Origin: Alpinimonas psychrophila
GTDB taxonomy: Bacteria; Actinomycetota; Actinomycetes; Actinomycetales; Microbacteriaceae
DNA length: 64,000 nt
Direction: 5' to 3'
NCBI RefSeq assembly: GCF_014137865.1
Contig: NZ_JACGWU010000007.1
Span: forward strand, 1-64,000
The notes beneath the pieces are model-generated. The model searched no databases, was not told the origin of the DNA, and saw only the letters and a program-made list of their open reading frames with translations. Position numbers and translations under genes: made by a program. Shown one piece after another: positions 5,970 to 18,354 of the stretch; positions within the stretch are counted from its first letter, which is position 1, and every line of letters begins with the position of its first letter.

Positions 5970-8120
5970 ATGGCACGCAGCGTTTATTTAGCCTCGGTTG
6001 AGGGTCACACCGGCAAGTCAACGATTGCGCTGGGAGTGCTTGACGTCTTGCGGCAGTCTTACGACCGCGTCGGCGTTTTTCGCGCGGTAGCCCGCACCGC
6101 GTCCACGCCCGACTACGTGCTGGAGCTGTTACTGGCGCACACCGATGGGCGCCTGAATTACAACGAGTGCGTGGGCGTCACCTACGACGACGTGCATGCC
6201 AACCCCGAAGCTGCCCTGGCCCGCATCGTTGATCGTTACAAGGCGCTCGAAGCCCAGTGTGATGCCGTCGTTATTGTGGGTTCTGATTACACGGATGTCG
6301 GATCCCCCACCGAACTCTCTTATAACGCAAGGGTCGCCACCAACGTGGGCGCGCCCCTGGTGTTGGTTCTGAATGGGCGCGAGTCCTATGATACCGACGA
6401 GCACTTGGGGCAAGCGCCACCCCGAAGCGCCGAGGACCTTAAGCGCATCTCCGAGCTGGCGCTCGTCGAACTTGTCCACGAACACTCCACTCTCGCCGGC
6501 GTCATGGTCAATCGGGCGGATGGCGCCGACACCGCGGCCATCACTGTTGCCGTCACGGCAACCCTTCCCGCGGGGGTTCCCGTGTGGGTCGTCACCGATG
6601 ATCCCTCGTTGGCGGCGCCAAGAATGACGGATGTCACCACGGCGGTCAACGGCACCCTCGTTTTTGGCTCCGAAGATCGCCTCCAGACCGAGGCCCTCGA
6701 GGTTGTCGTCGCCGCCATGTCGATGGTCAATGTGCTGCTCCGGCTGTTGCCCGGCGCGGTCGTTGTCGTGCCCTCCGACCGCACGGAAGTGTTGCTGGCC
6801 CTAGTCATGGCGGATGCCGCAGAGACGTTCCCGAACTTGGCCGGCATCGTGCTGAACGGCGGTTTCGAGATCCCGGAGCCCGTGGCGCGCCTCTTGCACG
6901 GGCTCAACTCCACCCTGCCTGTCGTCGCCACGACCGGCGGAAGCTTCGACACGACCGTGAGCGTGATCCGCACCCGCGGTCGCCTTGAAGTGGGAGATGC
7001 CGAAAAAGTGGCTAAAGCGCGGGCGGTGTTCGCGGCCCACGTGAACGGCGCCGATCTCATGGCTCGAATTGAAGCGTCGCAGACTTCTGTCGTCACGCCT
7101 CTTCTCTTTGAATATGCCCTCGCCGCTAAGGCGCGGGCAGCGCAACGCCACGTTGTTTTGCCCGAGGGCGGGGATGACCGCATTCTGAGCGCGGCCGCCG
7201 AGATCTTGGCCAAGAAGATCGCCCGCATTACGATTTTGGGTGACCCCGCGACGGTGGCTAGCCGCGCTGCTGCGCTCGGGCTGGACCTGGGTGGGGCATC
7301 CGTTATCTCTGTTCATGACCCGGAGCTGAGTGAACTCTTTGCCACCGAATACGCGCGGCTTCGTTCTCACAAGGGTGTCACCTTGGAACGCGCGCGTGAG
7401 GTGATGAAGGGCGACGCCTACTTCGCCACGATGATGGTGCAGCTGGGCTTGGCTGACGGTATGGTGTCGGGCGCGGTCAACACCACGGCGAACACGATTC
7501 GGCCGGCTTTTGAGATTGTCAAGACACAACCGGATGTCTCGATCGTCTCGAGTGTCTTCTTCATGGCCCTCGCCGACCGAGTTCTGGTCTACGGCGACTG
7601 CGCGGTAGTACCCGACCCCACGGCGGAACAGCTGGCTGACATTGCAATTTCCTCCGCGGAGACGGCGCGCAGTTTCGGCATCGAACCGCGCATCGCCATG
7701 CTGTCGTATTCGACCGGAACATCGGGCTCGGGAAGTGACGTAGAGAAGGTACGGATCGCCACTGCGTTGGTGCGCGAGCGCCGCCCTGATCTCGTCATCG
7801 AGGGACCCATCCAATATGACGCCGCCGTGGATGTGGCAATCGCCGCGGCAAAACTTCCTGAATCCCGCGGGGCAGGCAACGCGACCGTCTTCATCTTCCC
7901 CGACCTCAATACGGGCAACAACACCTATAAGGCGGTGCAGCGAACGGCCGGTGCCGTTGCCATTGGGCCCATTCTTCAGGGGCTGCGCAAACCCATCAAC
8001 GACCTTTCGCGTGGGGCACGGGTGAGCGATATCGTCAACACGATCGCGATCACCGCGATCCAGGCCGCTACCTTGGATTCTGCCGTTCCGTCGTCCACTC
8101 CGAACGAAACCCAACGATGA
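5970..8120 (+). CDS. pta: Phosphate acetyltransferase
   Basis: About 716 residues; converts acetyl-CoA and phosphate to acetyl phosphate. The long type: a P-loop-like N-terminal domain (residues 1-200, SVYLASVEGHTGKST) and a DRTGG-type middle region (about 200-360), then the catalytic PTA_PTB domain (about 375-700) with VVLPEGGDDRILSAA, FATMMVQLGLADGMVSGAVN and FIFPDLNTGNNTYKAVQRT. ATG 5970 is preferred over an in-frame GTG at 5961 because AGGGTGG is correctly spaced from it. The stop overlaps ackA by four bases. Confidence 0.95.
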   Translation: MARSVYLASVEGHTGKSTIALGVLDVLRQSYDRVGVFRAVARTASTPDYVLELLLAHTDGRLNYNECVGVTYDDVHANPEAALARIVDRYKALEAQCDAVVIVGSDYTDVGSPTELSYNARVATNVGAPLVLVLNGRESYDTDEHLGQAPPRSAEDLKRISELALVELVHEHSTLAGVMVNRADGADTAAITVAVTATLPAGVPVWVVTDDPSLAAPRMTDVTTAVNGTLVFGSEDRLQTEALEVVVAAMSMVNVLLRLLPGAVVVVPSDRTEVLLALVMADAAETFPNLAGIVLNGGFEIPEPVARLLHGLNSTLPVVATTGGSFDTTVSVIRTRGRLEVGDAEKVAKARAVFAAHVNGADLMARIEASQTSVVTPLLFEYALAAKARAAQRHVVLPEGGDDRILSAAAEILAKKIARITILGDPATVASRAAALGLDLGGASVISVHDPELSELFATEYARLRSHKGVTLERAREVMKGDAYFATMMVQLGLADGMVSGAVNTTANTIRPAFEIVKTQPDVSIVSSVFFMALADRVLVYGDCAVVPDPTAEQLADIAISSAETARSFGIEPRIAMLSYSTGTSGSGSDVEKVRIATALVRERRPDLVIEGPIQYDAAVDVAIAAAKLPESRGAGNATVFIFPDLNTGNNTYKAVQRTAGAVAIGPILQGLRKPINDLSRGARVSDIVNTIAITAIQAATLDSAVPSSTPNETQR

Positions 8121-9241
8121 AGCCAATCTTGGTGGTCAACAGCGGATCATCCTCGCTGAAATACCAGCTCATCGATATGGTCACCGAAGAAGTTCTGGCG
8201 CACGGGCTCCTAGAGAGAGTCAGCGATCACGGTGTGGCGTTTGCGCAGATGTTGAAGGAGATTGCCGCGGGGGAGCCTCGCTTAGAAGGCATTTCCCCGG
8301 TCGCGGTGGGACATCGTGTCGTTCATGGCGGCACCGCCTTTTCGCAAGCCACGGTTGTCACCGATCAGGTGTTGACCCAAATTCATGAGCTGGCGTCACT
8401 AGCGCCCTTGCACAACCCCGGCAATCTGGCCGGGATCGAGGCCGCCATCGCCGCTTTCCCCGACGTGCCCCACGTTGCTGTCTTTGACACGGCATTCCAC
8501 CAGAGTTTGGCCCCGGCCTCGTATACCTATGCCATCGATACCGCGGTGGCCAGCAAGCACCACATCAGGCGCTACGGATTCCATGGCACCAGCCACTCCT
8601 ACGTCGCGTCGCGTACGGCCGAATTTCTCGGGCGCGATCTCGCCGACCTCAAGATCATCGTGTTGCACCTCGGTAACGGGGCCTCCGCTTGCGCGATCGA
8701 TTGCGGGCGCTCCATTGAGACCTCGATGGGCATGACCCCGTTGGAGGGGTTGGTGATGGGCAGCCGCTCGGGAGACCTGGACCCCGCTATCTTGATGTAC
8801 CTGTCTCGCGTCGCCGATTACACCCCCGATCAGCTGGATCTTCTTTTGAACCGGGAGAGCGGCCTTGTGGGGCTCACCGGGCTGAACGACATGCGTGACG
8901 TGTCGCTCGCCGCCACAGCGGGGGACCCTCGGTCAACGCTGGCGCTCGAGATCTATGCGCATCGGATCCGTCATTATGTGGGCGCGTATTTTGCGTTATT
9001 GGGTGGGCTCGACGCGGTGGTCTTCACGGCCGGTGTCGGCGAAAATTCTGCGGATGTTCGCGCGCGCGTGATTGTCCCCCTCGCGCATCTGGGGCTCACC
9101 CTCGACGAGTCCCGGAATGCCGTGAGCGGTGGTGGTGCTCGCAAGATTTCGGGGGAGGGTGCCGCGGTAAGCGTGCTCGTGATTCCGACAAACGAAGAGC
9201 TGGAAATAGCCCGGCAACTGTTGGACGTGCTCGAAGCGTAG
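8117..9241 (+). CDS. ackA: Acetate kinase
   Basis: A 374-residue ASKHA-fold kinase that transfers phosphate between acetyl phosphate and ADP, forming acetate and ATP. Visible motifs: the N-terminal nucleotide loop VNSGSSSLKYQL, HRVVHGG, the PLHNP segment, FHGTSHSYV, the ETSMGMTPLEGLVMGSRSGD phosphate-binding stretch and FTAGVGEN near the C-terminus. Slightly shorter than the usual 395-400 residues, because the region around residues 65-75 is compact. It overlaps pta (ATGA), so the acetate overflow/assimilation pathway is one operon. Confidence 0.96.
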   Translation: MKPILVVNSGSSSLKYQLIDMVTEEVLAHGLLERVSDHGVAFAQMLKEIAAGEPRLEGISPVAVGHRVVHGGTAFSQATVVTDQVLTQIHELASLAPLHNPGNLAGIEAAIAAFPDVPHVAVFDTAFHQSLAPASYTYAIDTAVASKHHIRRYGFHGTSHSYVASRTAEFLGRDLADLKIIVLHLGNGASACAIDCGRSIETSMGMTPLEGLVMGSRSGDLDPAILMYLSRVADYTPDQLDLLLNRESGLVGLTGLNDMRDVSLAATAGDPRSTLALEIYAHRIRHYVGAYFALLGGLDAVVFTAGVGENSADVRARVIVPLAHLGLTLDESRNAVSGGGARKISGEGAAVSVLVIPTNEELEIARQLLDVLEA

Positions 9242-9258
9242 CCAAGTACGATGGAGGG

Positions 9259-11340
9259 GTGGCTACCGCACTGTATCGCCGTTATCGACCCGAGTCCTTT
9301 GCCGAAGTAATTGGGCAGTCTCACGTGACCGATCCGCTCATGACGGCGCTCCGCACCAACCGCGTCAACCACGCCTATCTTTTCAGCGGCCCCCGCGGCT
9401 GTGGCAAGACGACATCCGCTCGTATCTTGGCCCGATGCCTGAACTGCGTCGAGGGCCCCACCGATACCCCCTGCGGTGTGTGCCCCAGCTGTGTCGAGCT
9501 TTCCCGTGAGGGCGGTGGCAGCCTCGATGTCGTCGAGATGGATGCCGCGAGCAACGGTGGTGTTGATGACGCCCGTGACCTGCGCGAACGTGCGATTTTT
9601 GCGCCCTCGCGTGATCGCTACAAGATCTTCATCATCGATGAGGCCCACATGGTGTCGCCTCAGGGTTTCAATGCGCTGCTCAAACTGGTGGAAGAACCCC
9701 CCGAGCACGTCAAGTTCATCTTTGCGACTACCGAGCCCGAAAAGGTTATCGGAACGATTCGCTCGCGCACCCACCACTACCCCTTCCGCTTGATTCCTCC
9801 GGCGCAGATGCTCGATTATGCGTCTTCGCTGTGTGTCATTGAGGGCATCACCGTGGAGCCGGGGGTCCTGGCGCTGGTGATTCGCGCCGGTGGCGGATCA
9901 GCGCGTGACACGCTGTCCCTACTGGATCAGCTCATTGCCGGCTCCGAGGGCAATACCGTGAGCTACGAGCGCGCCGTGTCACTGCTGGGATACACGCATG
10001 CCACCTTGCTGGACGAAGCGGTGGATGCGCTCGCCGCTGGCAATGCCGCCGCGGCCTTCGCATCGGTAGATCGTGTGATCGAGACCGGCCAAGATCCGCG
10101 CCGTTTTGTGGAAGACCTGCTCGAGCGCCTACGCGACCTGATTCTGGTGGCCGCCACCGGCACCGGCGCAGATGCCGCCCTCCGCGGTGTGCCCGCCGAC
10201 GAGTTGGAGCGCATGCACGGCCAGGCCCAGCGTTTTGGTTCCCGCGAGCTGTCGCGGGCGGCGGACATCACAAATTCCTCGCTCACCGAGATGACGGGCG
10301 CCACGTCCCCCCGACTCCACCTTGAACTGATGATTGCGCGCCTGCTCGTGCAGTCCGGCGCGGCGGGTAGCTCGGCGACACCAGGGCAATCCGGTTCCGC
10401 ACAATCCGTTCCCGCACAAACACGCCCTCCCGTTTCGGCGCCGGTTGTGATTCACGAATCCCCAGTCGCGTCGACAACGACAACGACTTCGACCCCAACG
10501 CCCAACGTGGCAGTTCCGTTGGTGGCCTCGGTTCCGCCGACCGCTCCGGTCACGGCACCGGTCGTATTGGAACGCGCGTCCGCCCCCGTGGTTCCGGCAG
10601 GGCCAATTGGCACGCCTGAACTCCTCGTGGCGTGGCCTGCCGTGCTGGATGCCGTTTCGCAGAAAAATCGAACCGCGTGGATTGTTGTTGATGCCGCGCA
10701 GGTGCGCTCGCTGGAGGGTGAAGTTCTGACTCTCGTCTTCAGAGACGCACGCGATGCTGCTTCGTTCCGGCCCCAAAAAGGTGTGCCCGGCGGCGTTCAC
10801 GAAATTCTTCGCAACGCCATCCTGGCCCTACTTGGCGTTCGCGTTCAGTTCTTGATTTCCACCGAGGGCGAATTCACTCAGCCCATTGATCGCCTGACGA
10901 CGAGCGGATCCATTCCCGTTCCTGGCTTCGATCAGAGGACTTCGGTAAAATCCACCCGTGAGTTTGCGACTCCCCTTCCTCCCGAAGATGATGCTCCTCC
11001 CGAGGGCGACGTTCCACCGGCAGACGACGTTCCCCCTGAGGTCGATGCTCCTCCTCTCGAGGAGGCGCCCCCAGAAGATGATGATGGCTGGAATGTCGTC
11101 AGCATTCCGAACGGTGCCGCGAGCTCGGCACCCAATGCCGCAGATGCAGATATTGACGTCGACGATGTTGCCTCGGTTGACGCTGTGCTCAACTCGTACG
11201 TGCCGAGTGAGCCCGTTCCGACAATCCCTGAAAACAATCGCTATGGAGAGTCGGTCGTGCGCGAGATTTTGAATGCTTCGTTCATTTCTGAAGAGACCGC
11301 TGAGCCAGCGCGACCAACGTCGACCGGAATGGGCGCGTAA
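9259..11340 (+). CDS. dnaX: DNA polymerase III subunit gamma/tau
   Basis: A 693-residue clamp-loader ATPase of the replisome. AAA+ domain: Walker [10 protein letters not shown] at residues 44-52, the four-Cys zinc module [19 protein letters not shown], Walker B IIDEAHM; domain III follows to about residue 370. Then a Pro/Ala/Thr-rich linker (375-450), a tau-like domain (about 450-540), and an acidic tail with PPEDD, PPEGD, PPADD-type repeats at about 575-615. GTG 9259 gives the usual start [11 protein letters not shown]. No slippery heptamer was found, so a shorter gamma form is not predicted. Confidence 0.95.
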   Translation: MATALYRRYRPESFAEVIGQSHVTDPLMTALRTNRVNHAYLFSGPRGCGKTTSARILARCLNCVEGPTDTPCGVCPSCVELSREGGGSLDVVEMDAASNGGVDDARDLRERAIFAPSRDRYKIFIIDEAHMVSPQGFNALLKLVEEPPEHVKFIFATTEPEKVIGTIRSRTHHYPFRLIPPAQMLDYASSLCVIEGITVEPGVLALVIRAGGGSARDTLSLLDQLIAGSEGNTVSYERAVSLLGYTHATLLDEAVDALAAGNAAAAFASVDRVIETGQDPRRFVEDLLERLRDLILVAATGTGADAALRGVPADELERMHGQAQRFGSRELSRAADITNSSLTEMTGATSPRLHLELMIARLLVQSGAAGSSATPGQSGSAQSVPAQTRPPVSAPVVIHESPVASTTTTTSTPTPNVAVPLVASVPPTAPVTAPVVLERASAPVVPAGPIGTPELLVAWPAVLDAVSQKNRTAWIVVDAAQVRSLEGEVLTLVFRDARDAASFRPQKGVPGGVHEILRNAILALLGVRVQFLISTEGEFTQPIDRLTTSGSIPVPGFDQRTSVKSTREFATPLPPEDDAPPEGDVPPADDVPPEVDAPPLEEAPPEDDDGWNVVSIPNGAASSAPNAADADIDVDDVASVDAVLNSYVPSEPVPTIPENNRYGESVVREILNASFISEETAEPARPTSTGMGA

Positions 11341-11344
11341 AGAA

Positions 11345-11941
11345 ATGTACGAAGGCATCGTTCAAGAGCTCATCGACGAGCTCGGTCGCCTCCCGGGCAT
11401 TGGTCCCAAGTCTGCCCAGCGAATCGCATTCCACATTCTGCAAACGGAATCTTTCGATGTTTCTCGCCTCGCATCGGTGCTTGTTGAAGTGCGGGAAAAG
11501 GTCAGGTTCTGTGAAATTTGTGGCAACGTCACGCAAGAAGTGACCTGTTCGATTTGTCGCGACCCACGGCGTGATGCAACATCGATCTGCGTGGTCGAAG
11601 AGGCCAAGGACGTTGTGGCAATTGAGCGCACCCGCGAGTTCAAAGGTTTTTACCACGTTTTGGGCGGTGCGATTAGCCCGATTGACGGCATCGGCCCCGA
11701 TAACCTGCGCATTCGCCAGCTCATGACCCGTCTGGCAGACAACACTGTGCAGGAGGTCATCATCGCGACCGATCCCAACCTCGAAGGTGAAGCGACAGCG
11801 ACCTACTTGACGCGCTTGCTCTCTTCGCTCGAGATTAAGGTGACACGCTTGGCCTCGGGCCTTCCCGTTGGCGGCGACCTTGAATATGCCGATGAGGTCA
11901 CGCTCGGGCGCGCCTTTGAGGGGCGCCGCACCGTTTCCTAG
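11345..11941 (+). CDS. recR: Recombination mediator RecR
   Basis: A 198-residue RecR of normal length; with RecFO it loads RecA at gaps. N-terminal helix-hairpin-helix ([20 protein letters not shown]), four-Cys zinc finger ([16 protein letters not shown] at about 57-72), Toprim domain ([16 protein letters not shown], then [18 protein letters not shown]) and the C-terminal [23 protein letters not shown] 11345 lies four bases after the dnaX stop. A longer in-frame reading from 11273 would add about 24 residues inside dnaX without support. It follows dnaX as in most bacteria. Confidence 0.96.
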   Translation: MYEGIVQELIDELGRLPGIGPKSAQRIAFHILQTESFDVSRLASVLVEVREKVRFCEICGNVTQEVTCSICRDPRRDATSICVVEEAKDVVAIERTREFKGFYHVLGGAISPIDGIGPDNLRIRQLMTRLADNTVQEVIIATDPNLEGEATATYLTRLLSSLEIKVTRLASGLPVGGDLEYADEVTLGRAFEGRRTVS

Positions 11942-12049
11942 GTCCGGACTGATCGACCGCGCTAAAGCGGGCGGCCAACGGAGCGTAGAATGGTGTTTCG
12001 ATTCCACCACACGCCGGGGGACGATGCTACTTCTTTCAGGAGAATTTTC

Positions 12050-14370
<2,321 letters not shown>

Positions 14371-14420
14371 GTGGGACACCCGAAGCGGCCCCGTGGGGCC
14401 CCTCACCGTAAGGTTGCATT

Positions 14421-15896
14421 GTGAAAGCTAAGTCTGTCGATGTCGTCCTTGTGGGTGGGGGCATCATGAGCGCAACGCTCGGGGTCCTTCTCAAACAACT
14501 CCAGCCCGACTGGAGTATTCAGATTTTTGAACGCCTCGGTGAGGTTGCGCAAGAAAGCTCCGACCCGTGGAGCAATGCGGGAACCGGTCACGCCGGTCTC
14601 TGCGAGTTGAACTACATGCCGGAGGCTCCTGATGGATCGGTGGAGCCCTCCAAGGCTCTCGTCATCAACGAACAGTTTCAGGTTTCGCGCCAATTTTGGT
14701 CCTACCTTGTTGCCGGCAAACTTCTCGGAGCCCCGAAGACCTTCATTAACTCAACTCCCCACATGACGTTTGTCTGGGGTGACGCCAATGTTGAGTACCT
14801 GCGCAAACGCTTTGACTGCTTGAAAGGCGAGCCCCTTTTTGCGGGAATGGAATTCAGTGATGACCCCGCTGTCATCGGCGAATGGGCACCGTTGCTCGTT
14901 GCCGAGCGTCACGGAAACGACCCGATCGCCGCCACGCGAATGATGTCGGGAACAGACGTTGACTTTGGCTCCCTCACTCATCAGCTTTTTGATTATCTGA
15001 CGCGAAATGGCGCGGAGCTTGCCCTCGAGACTCAGGTGACGAAGTTGCACAAGCAACGAGACGGCCAGTGGCGCGTGAGCGTTCGTGACAACATTGGCCA
15101 GACGCCGCGAAGCTTTACGGCAAAGTTTGTTTTTGTCGGTGCCGGCGGCGGTGCCTTGGCGCTCCTTCAGAATTCAGGGATTCCCGAGGCTAAGGGCTAC
15201 GGAGGGTTCCCAATTTCCGGTGAATTTTTGCGCACCGATGACCCCGCAATCGTTGCTCAACATCATGCCAAGGTCTACGGCAAAGCATCCGTTGGGGCTC
15301 CTCCCATGTCGGTGCCGCACCTCGACAACCGCTACGTCAACGGCCAGGAGTCTCTGCTCTTTGGTCCTTATGCGGGGTTTAGCCCCAAGTTCTTGAAGAA
15401 GGGATCGTGGCTTGACCTGCCGGGTTCCATCCGCGCCCACAACCTTGTCACGATGTTGGCCGTTGGCGCGCGCAACGTCGATCTCGTCAAGTATCTCGTG
15501 GGTGAGCTCGTGGCCAGCCCGCACAAAAAACTTGCGGCTTTGCGCGAATTTATGCCGGCTGCCGAGGCTAAAGACTGGTATCTCATCACGGCTGGCCAGC
15601 GCGTTCAGGTTATGAAGAAGGATCGGGTCAAGGGAGGCGTTCTGCAATTCGGAACGGAGGTCGTCTCCTCGGCCGATGGCAGCATCGCGGGCCTTCTGGG
15701 GGCATCTCCTGGGGCATCCGTTTCCGTCTCGATCATGCTGGATGTGCTCAAAAAGTGTTTTCCCGCGAAGGTGTCGGAATGGGAACCGGCGTTGAAGAAG
15801 ATGATTCCCAGTTATGGAACACTTCTTTCCGTCACTCCCGCAGCGGCGAAGAAGTCCTTGGCGGCGACAGCGAAGGTGCTTGAGCTCAACAACTAA
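14421..15896 (+). CDS. mqo: Malate:quinone oxidoreductase
   Basis: A 491-residue FAD-dependent peripheral membrane enzyme that oxidises malate to oxaloacetate and feeds the quinone pool. FAD-binding start VDVVLVGGGIMSATLGVLL, the NAGTGHAGLCELNYMP motif, FVFVGAGGGALALLQNSGIP in the middle and LLGASPGASVSVSIMLDVL near the end are characteristic. GTG 14421 has AAGG about eight bases upstream. It stands 50 bases after asd, with a GGCCCC/GGGGCC hairpin in the gap but no T run, so read-through from asd is possible. Confidence 0.96.
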   Translation: MKAKSVDVVLVGGGIMSATLGVLLKQLQPDWSIQIFERLGEVAQESSDPWSNAGTGHAGLCELNYMPEAPDGSVEPSKALVINEQFQVSRQFWSYLVAGKLLGAPKTFINSTPHMTFVWGDANVEYLRKRFDCLKGEPLFAGMEFSDDPAVIGEWAPLLVAERHGNDPIAATRMMSGTDVDFGSLTHQLFDYLTRNGAELALETQVTKLHKQRDGQWRVSVRDNIGQTPRSFTAKFVFVGAGGGALALLQNSGIPEAKGYGGFPISGEFLRTDDPAIVAQHHAKVYGKASVGAPPMSVPHLDNRYVNGQESLLFGPYAGFSPKFLKKGSWLDLPGSIRAHNLVTMLAVGARNVDLVKYLVGELVASPHKKLAALREFMPAAEAKDWYLITAGQRVQVMKKDRVKGGVLQFGTEVVSSADGSIAGLLGASPGASVSVSIMLDVLKKCFPAKVSEWEPALKKMIPSYGTLLSVTPAAAKKSLAATAKVLELNN

Positions 15897-16014
15897 GATC
15901 GGCGGACAACGTCAAGATCCTCGTTTTATGCCCTCACGAGGCAGGGGCAAAATAACTAGGCTGTGGTAAACGGGGGTCATCTCCCGTCGTTACATAAGGG
16001 GATGTGGGGGACAC

Positions 16015-17223
16015 GTGGCTCTCGGAATTCCCGCAAAATTTGCACCACTGCTTCTCTCGCGAGCACTCTCGCGCCAGCTCCTCGTATATGCCATCTGCTT
16101 GCTCGTCACCGCGCAGGTTGCGCTGATCGCCATGGGAATTTATGCCGGCCAATTCGTGGTCGTGGCGGCTGCCGGCGTGTTTTTTATTCCCTTGCTCGTA
16201 CTGATGGGCATGATGTTCTGGTTTCCGTATCCTTGGGTGGCGGCAATTTACCTTGCCACGGCGGGAACAGCCCTGTACATCGCCACGAGCGCCGTACTCA
16301 CGCTCGTTCCCAACGCCACCACAACAGCTCTCGCGCCATTTGCTCTGGTGTCAATCGCCATGACGTTAGTGACCAGCGCGGCCGCGACCGTACCAGGTCG
16401 AGTGGTTCTGGCGATTGTGGGGTCCGGGTTGAGCACGCTCGTGTTGGTGGCGGCCGCCACGACGGCACAAAGCGAATTTCGCTGGGACGCACGAGCTGTT
16501 ATTGGAGCGCTGGTCATCATCGGGATTGCGTTCATCGTACCCGGGCAGGTCACATTGGCGTCCAAAGCTCAGGCAGCTTTTGACGCGAGCTTGGCCGAAG
16601 CCCAGGAGGATGGCGCACGCGCCAATGTCAATCGCGAAGCGATAGCGCGGGTTCATGACACGTTATTGGCTGACTTGACGGTTGTGGCAAGAATCAAGCC
16701 CGGGCCACTCTCCCCGGAGGTGCGGGCCATGCTGGAGCGCGAACTTGCTCATCTCGTCAGTACCGATTGGTTTGTCGCGGCCATTGATCAGTCAGAGAAA
16801 ACCGCCGAAAATGCCCGTCAGCCGTCATTCGCGGCGGAGATGTTCTTGGCCGCAATTGATTCCAGCGCAGTGCAGGGGCTTGACATCAACATGTCCGGCG
16901 ACATTGCGGCCTTGGATCCGCTCTCCGCAGAGGCCGCTCTGGCTCTCACGGGTGCTGTAGGGCAGTGTCTGTCGAACGTCGTGGCTCATGCGCACATGAC
17001 CCGTGTTGATGTCGTGGTTCTTCCCTCGGGTGACGGGGTAACGGTGACGGTGATTGATGGCGGCGTTGGCTTTGAACCGGATGCCGTCGCCGTCGACAGA
17101 TTGGGCCTGCGATTCTCGGTCCGCAGTCGGATCGAGAGCGCCGGTGGATTTGTAACGATTTGGTCAACGCCTGGGCACGGCACGGCCATCATGCTTCAAG
17201 TGCCCTACGGGGCGAACCCATGA
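16015..17223 (+). CDS. Membrane sensor histidine kinase (NarL/LuxR-partner type)
   Basis: A 402-residue protein with about five to six N-terminal membrane segments (residues 15-180) and no extracellular sensor domain. A short dimerisation helix (about 195-225) has RVHDTLLADLTVV, with the His of a degenerate HisKA_3 motif. The C-terminal HATPase domain shows an N-box GQCLSNVVAHAHM, D-box DGGVGFEPDA and GHGT. GTG 16015 has GGGGG four to five bases before it. The stop overlaps the next gene (ATGA). With the downstream response regulator it forms a two-component system of unknown signal. Confidence 0.8.
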   Translation: MALGIPAKFAPLLLSRALSRQLLVYAICLLVTAQVALIAMGIYAGQFVVVAAAGVFFIPLLVLMGMMFWFPYPWVAAIYLATAGTALYIATSAVLTLVPNATTTALAPFALVSIAMTLVTSAAATVPGRVVLAIVGSGLSTLVLVAAATTAQSEFRWDARAVIGALVIIGIAFIVPGQVTLASKAQAAFDASLAEAQEDGARANVNREAIARVHDTLLADLTVVARIKPGPLSPEVRAMLERELAHLVSTDWFVAAIDQSEKTAENARQPSFAAEMFLAAIDSSAVQGLDINMSGDIAALDPLSAEAALALTGAVGQCLSNVVAHAHMTRVDVVVLPSGDGVTVTVIDGGVGFEPDAVAVDRLGLRFSVRSRIESAGGFVTIWSTPGHGTAIMLQVPYGANP

Positions 17224-18353
17224 GCCGAAATCTGAGGTCATCTCCTCCGCGTCTGTCCTTGCAGGACATCAACCCTCTGGGCTCAGCGGGAAGCTGGGAA
17301 TTGGCAATTGTGTTGGGGCTCGCGACGTGGTCGTACGCGGTGTTGAGCACCCTTGCGGGTCGGGCGGCGGTTTCCCACCACGATCAAATGCTCCTCGCGC
17401 TGGTATTGGTTACCTTGGGGGTTGTCCTCAGCATCGTCGCTTCGGCTCCCAAAAATGGGGGCTTCGCCCGATTCGATTTTGTGCTCATTGTGAGTTTGGC
17501 GCTCGGCGCGGCACTCTTGCAAGGCAATGCGTCCTCGGGGGGAGTGCCGTCCATCGCCACCGATTGGGGCCCGTTGGCACTCGCCGGGGTTCTGGCGGGC
17601 GCGAGCTCCTTCAGGCCTCAGATTGACCAGTTGTGGGCGGGCTTTGTTGCGGCCACCGTGATGACCGTGGCGATGGCGGTCGAGGGTTTACAGTCGTCAC
17701 CAACCTTCGGAGTACCGTATTTTGTGATCACGGCGGTCGCTCCTATTGTCATCGTCACCATTGGGCAGTCGGCCTACACCCGTCATGCGATTCGGTCTCT
17801 GAAGGCCTGGCGGCTGGGATTTGAACAAACCCGGGAGGATATGCGCACGTTCGTTCCTTCCAAGGTGGGGAGAAAAATTGGTCAAGACTTTTTGACGGAG
17901 ATCAGTGTTGACGTCCAACCTTTGTTCGCGCGCATTCTGGGCTCGGGAATCATCACCGAGGGGGACAGTCGCATGGCCGCCGCGGCGACAGAGCGAATTC
18001 GAATTCGCCTCGTCGGGATTGCTCACCAAACGTGGTTGGAGCGCTTGCCCGTGACCGTCCACGATCAAGGTCGCGTGGCCGAAAGAATTGACGTGTCAGC
18101 GCGTGCGGCCGTCACGGCGCTCGTCAATGGCCTGGCCGCTCACGGGGTGGGCGATATCGTGATTCAGCTGACATCAGCGGAAGGGAGTCAGCAGATTCTC
18201 ACCAACGTCACGGGCACCCATAGCCAACCTCGCATCGCTCTGCGAACTCAGATAGCACCCATTTTGCGGGTGATGTATGTGGTTTTTGCCAACGTGACCG
18301 TCGTCTACGAGCCGACAAAAATGACACTACAGTTTGACTATGGGGTGGACTGA
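17220..18353 (+). CDS. Membrane protein with degenerate kinase-like C-terminus
   Basis: A 377-residue protein with about six or seven membrane segments in residues 28-200, then a cytoplasmic part (215-377) whose arrangement parallels the kinase encoded just upstream: a helical stretch after the membrane, then an alpha/beta region ending in VTVVYEPTKMTLQFDYG. I see no phosphoacceptor His in an LHD context and no DxGxG ATP box, so it is probably a pseudo-kinase or signalling partner (inference from position and layout). It overlaps the upstream kinase by four bases and ends one base before the response regulator start. Confidence 0.65.
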   Translation: MSRNLRSSPPRLSLQDINPLGSAGSWELAIVLGLATWSYAVLSTLAGRAAVSHHDQMLLALVLVTLGVVLSIVASAPKNGGFARFDFVLIVSLALGAALLQGNASSGGVPSIATDWGPLALAGVLAGASSFRPQIDQLWAGFVAATVMTVAMAVEGLQSSPTFGVPYFVITAVAPIVIVTIGQSAYTRHAIRSLKAWRLGFEQTREDMRTFVPSKVGRKIGQDFLTEISVDVQPLFARILGSGIITEGDSRMAAAATERIRIRLVGIAHQTWLERLPVTVHDQGRVAERIDVSARAAVTALVNGLAAHGVGDIVIQLTSAEGSQQILTNVTGTHSQPRIALRTQIAPILRVMYVVFANVTVVYEPTKMTLQFDYGVD

Positions 18354-18354
18354 T

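Noticed and set aside
6801-8126. A 441-codon open frame on the minus strand opposite pta
   Set aside because: It mirrors the codon bias of pta, lacks domain-like sequence and has no ribosome binding site; pta has clear catalytic motifs.
10755-10780. Slippery A run in dnaX as a programmed frameshift
   Set aside because: The run does not form an X XXY YYZ heptamer in the right frame and no stem-loop was seen downstream.
14371-14420. Terminator between asd and mqo
   Set aside because: A GGCCCC/GGGGCC hairpin is present but no T run follows, so termination is not supported.
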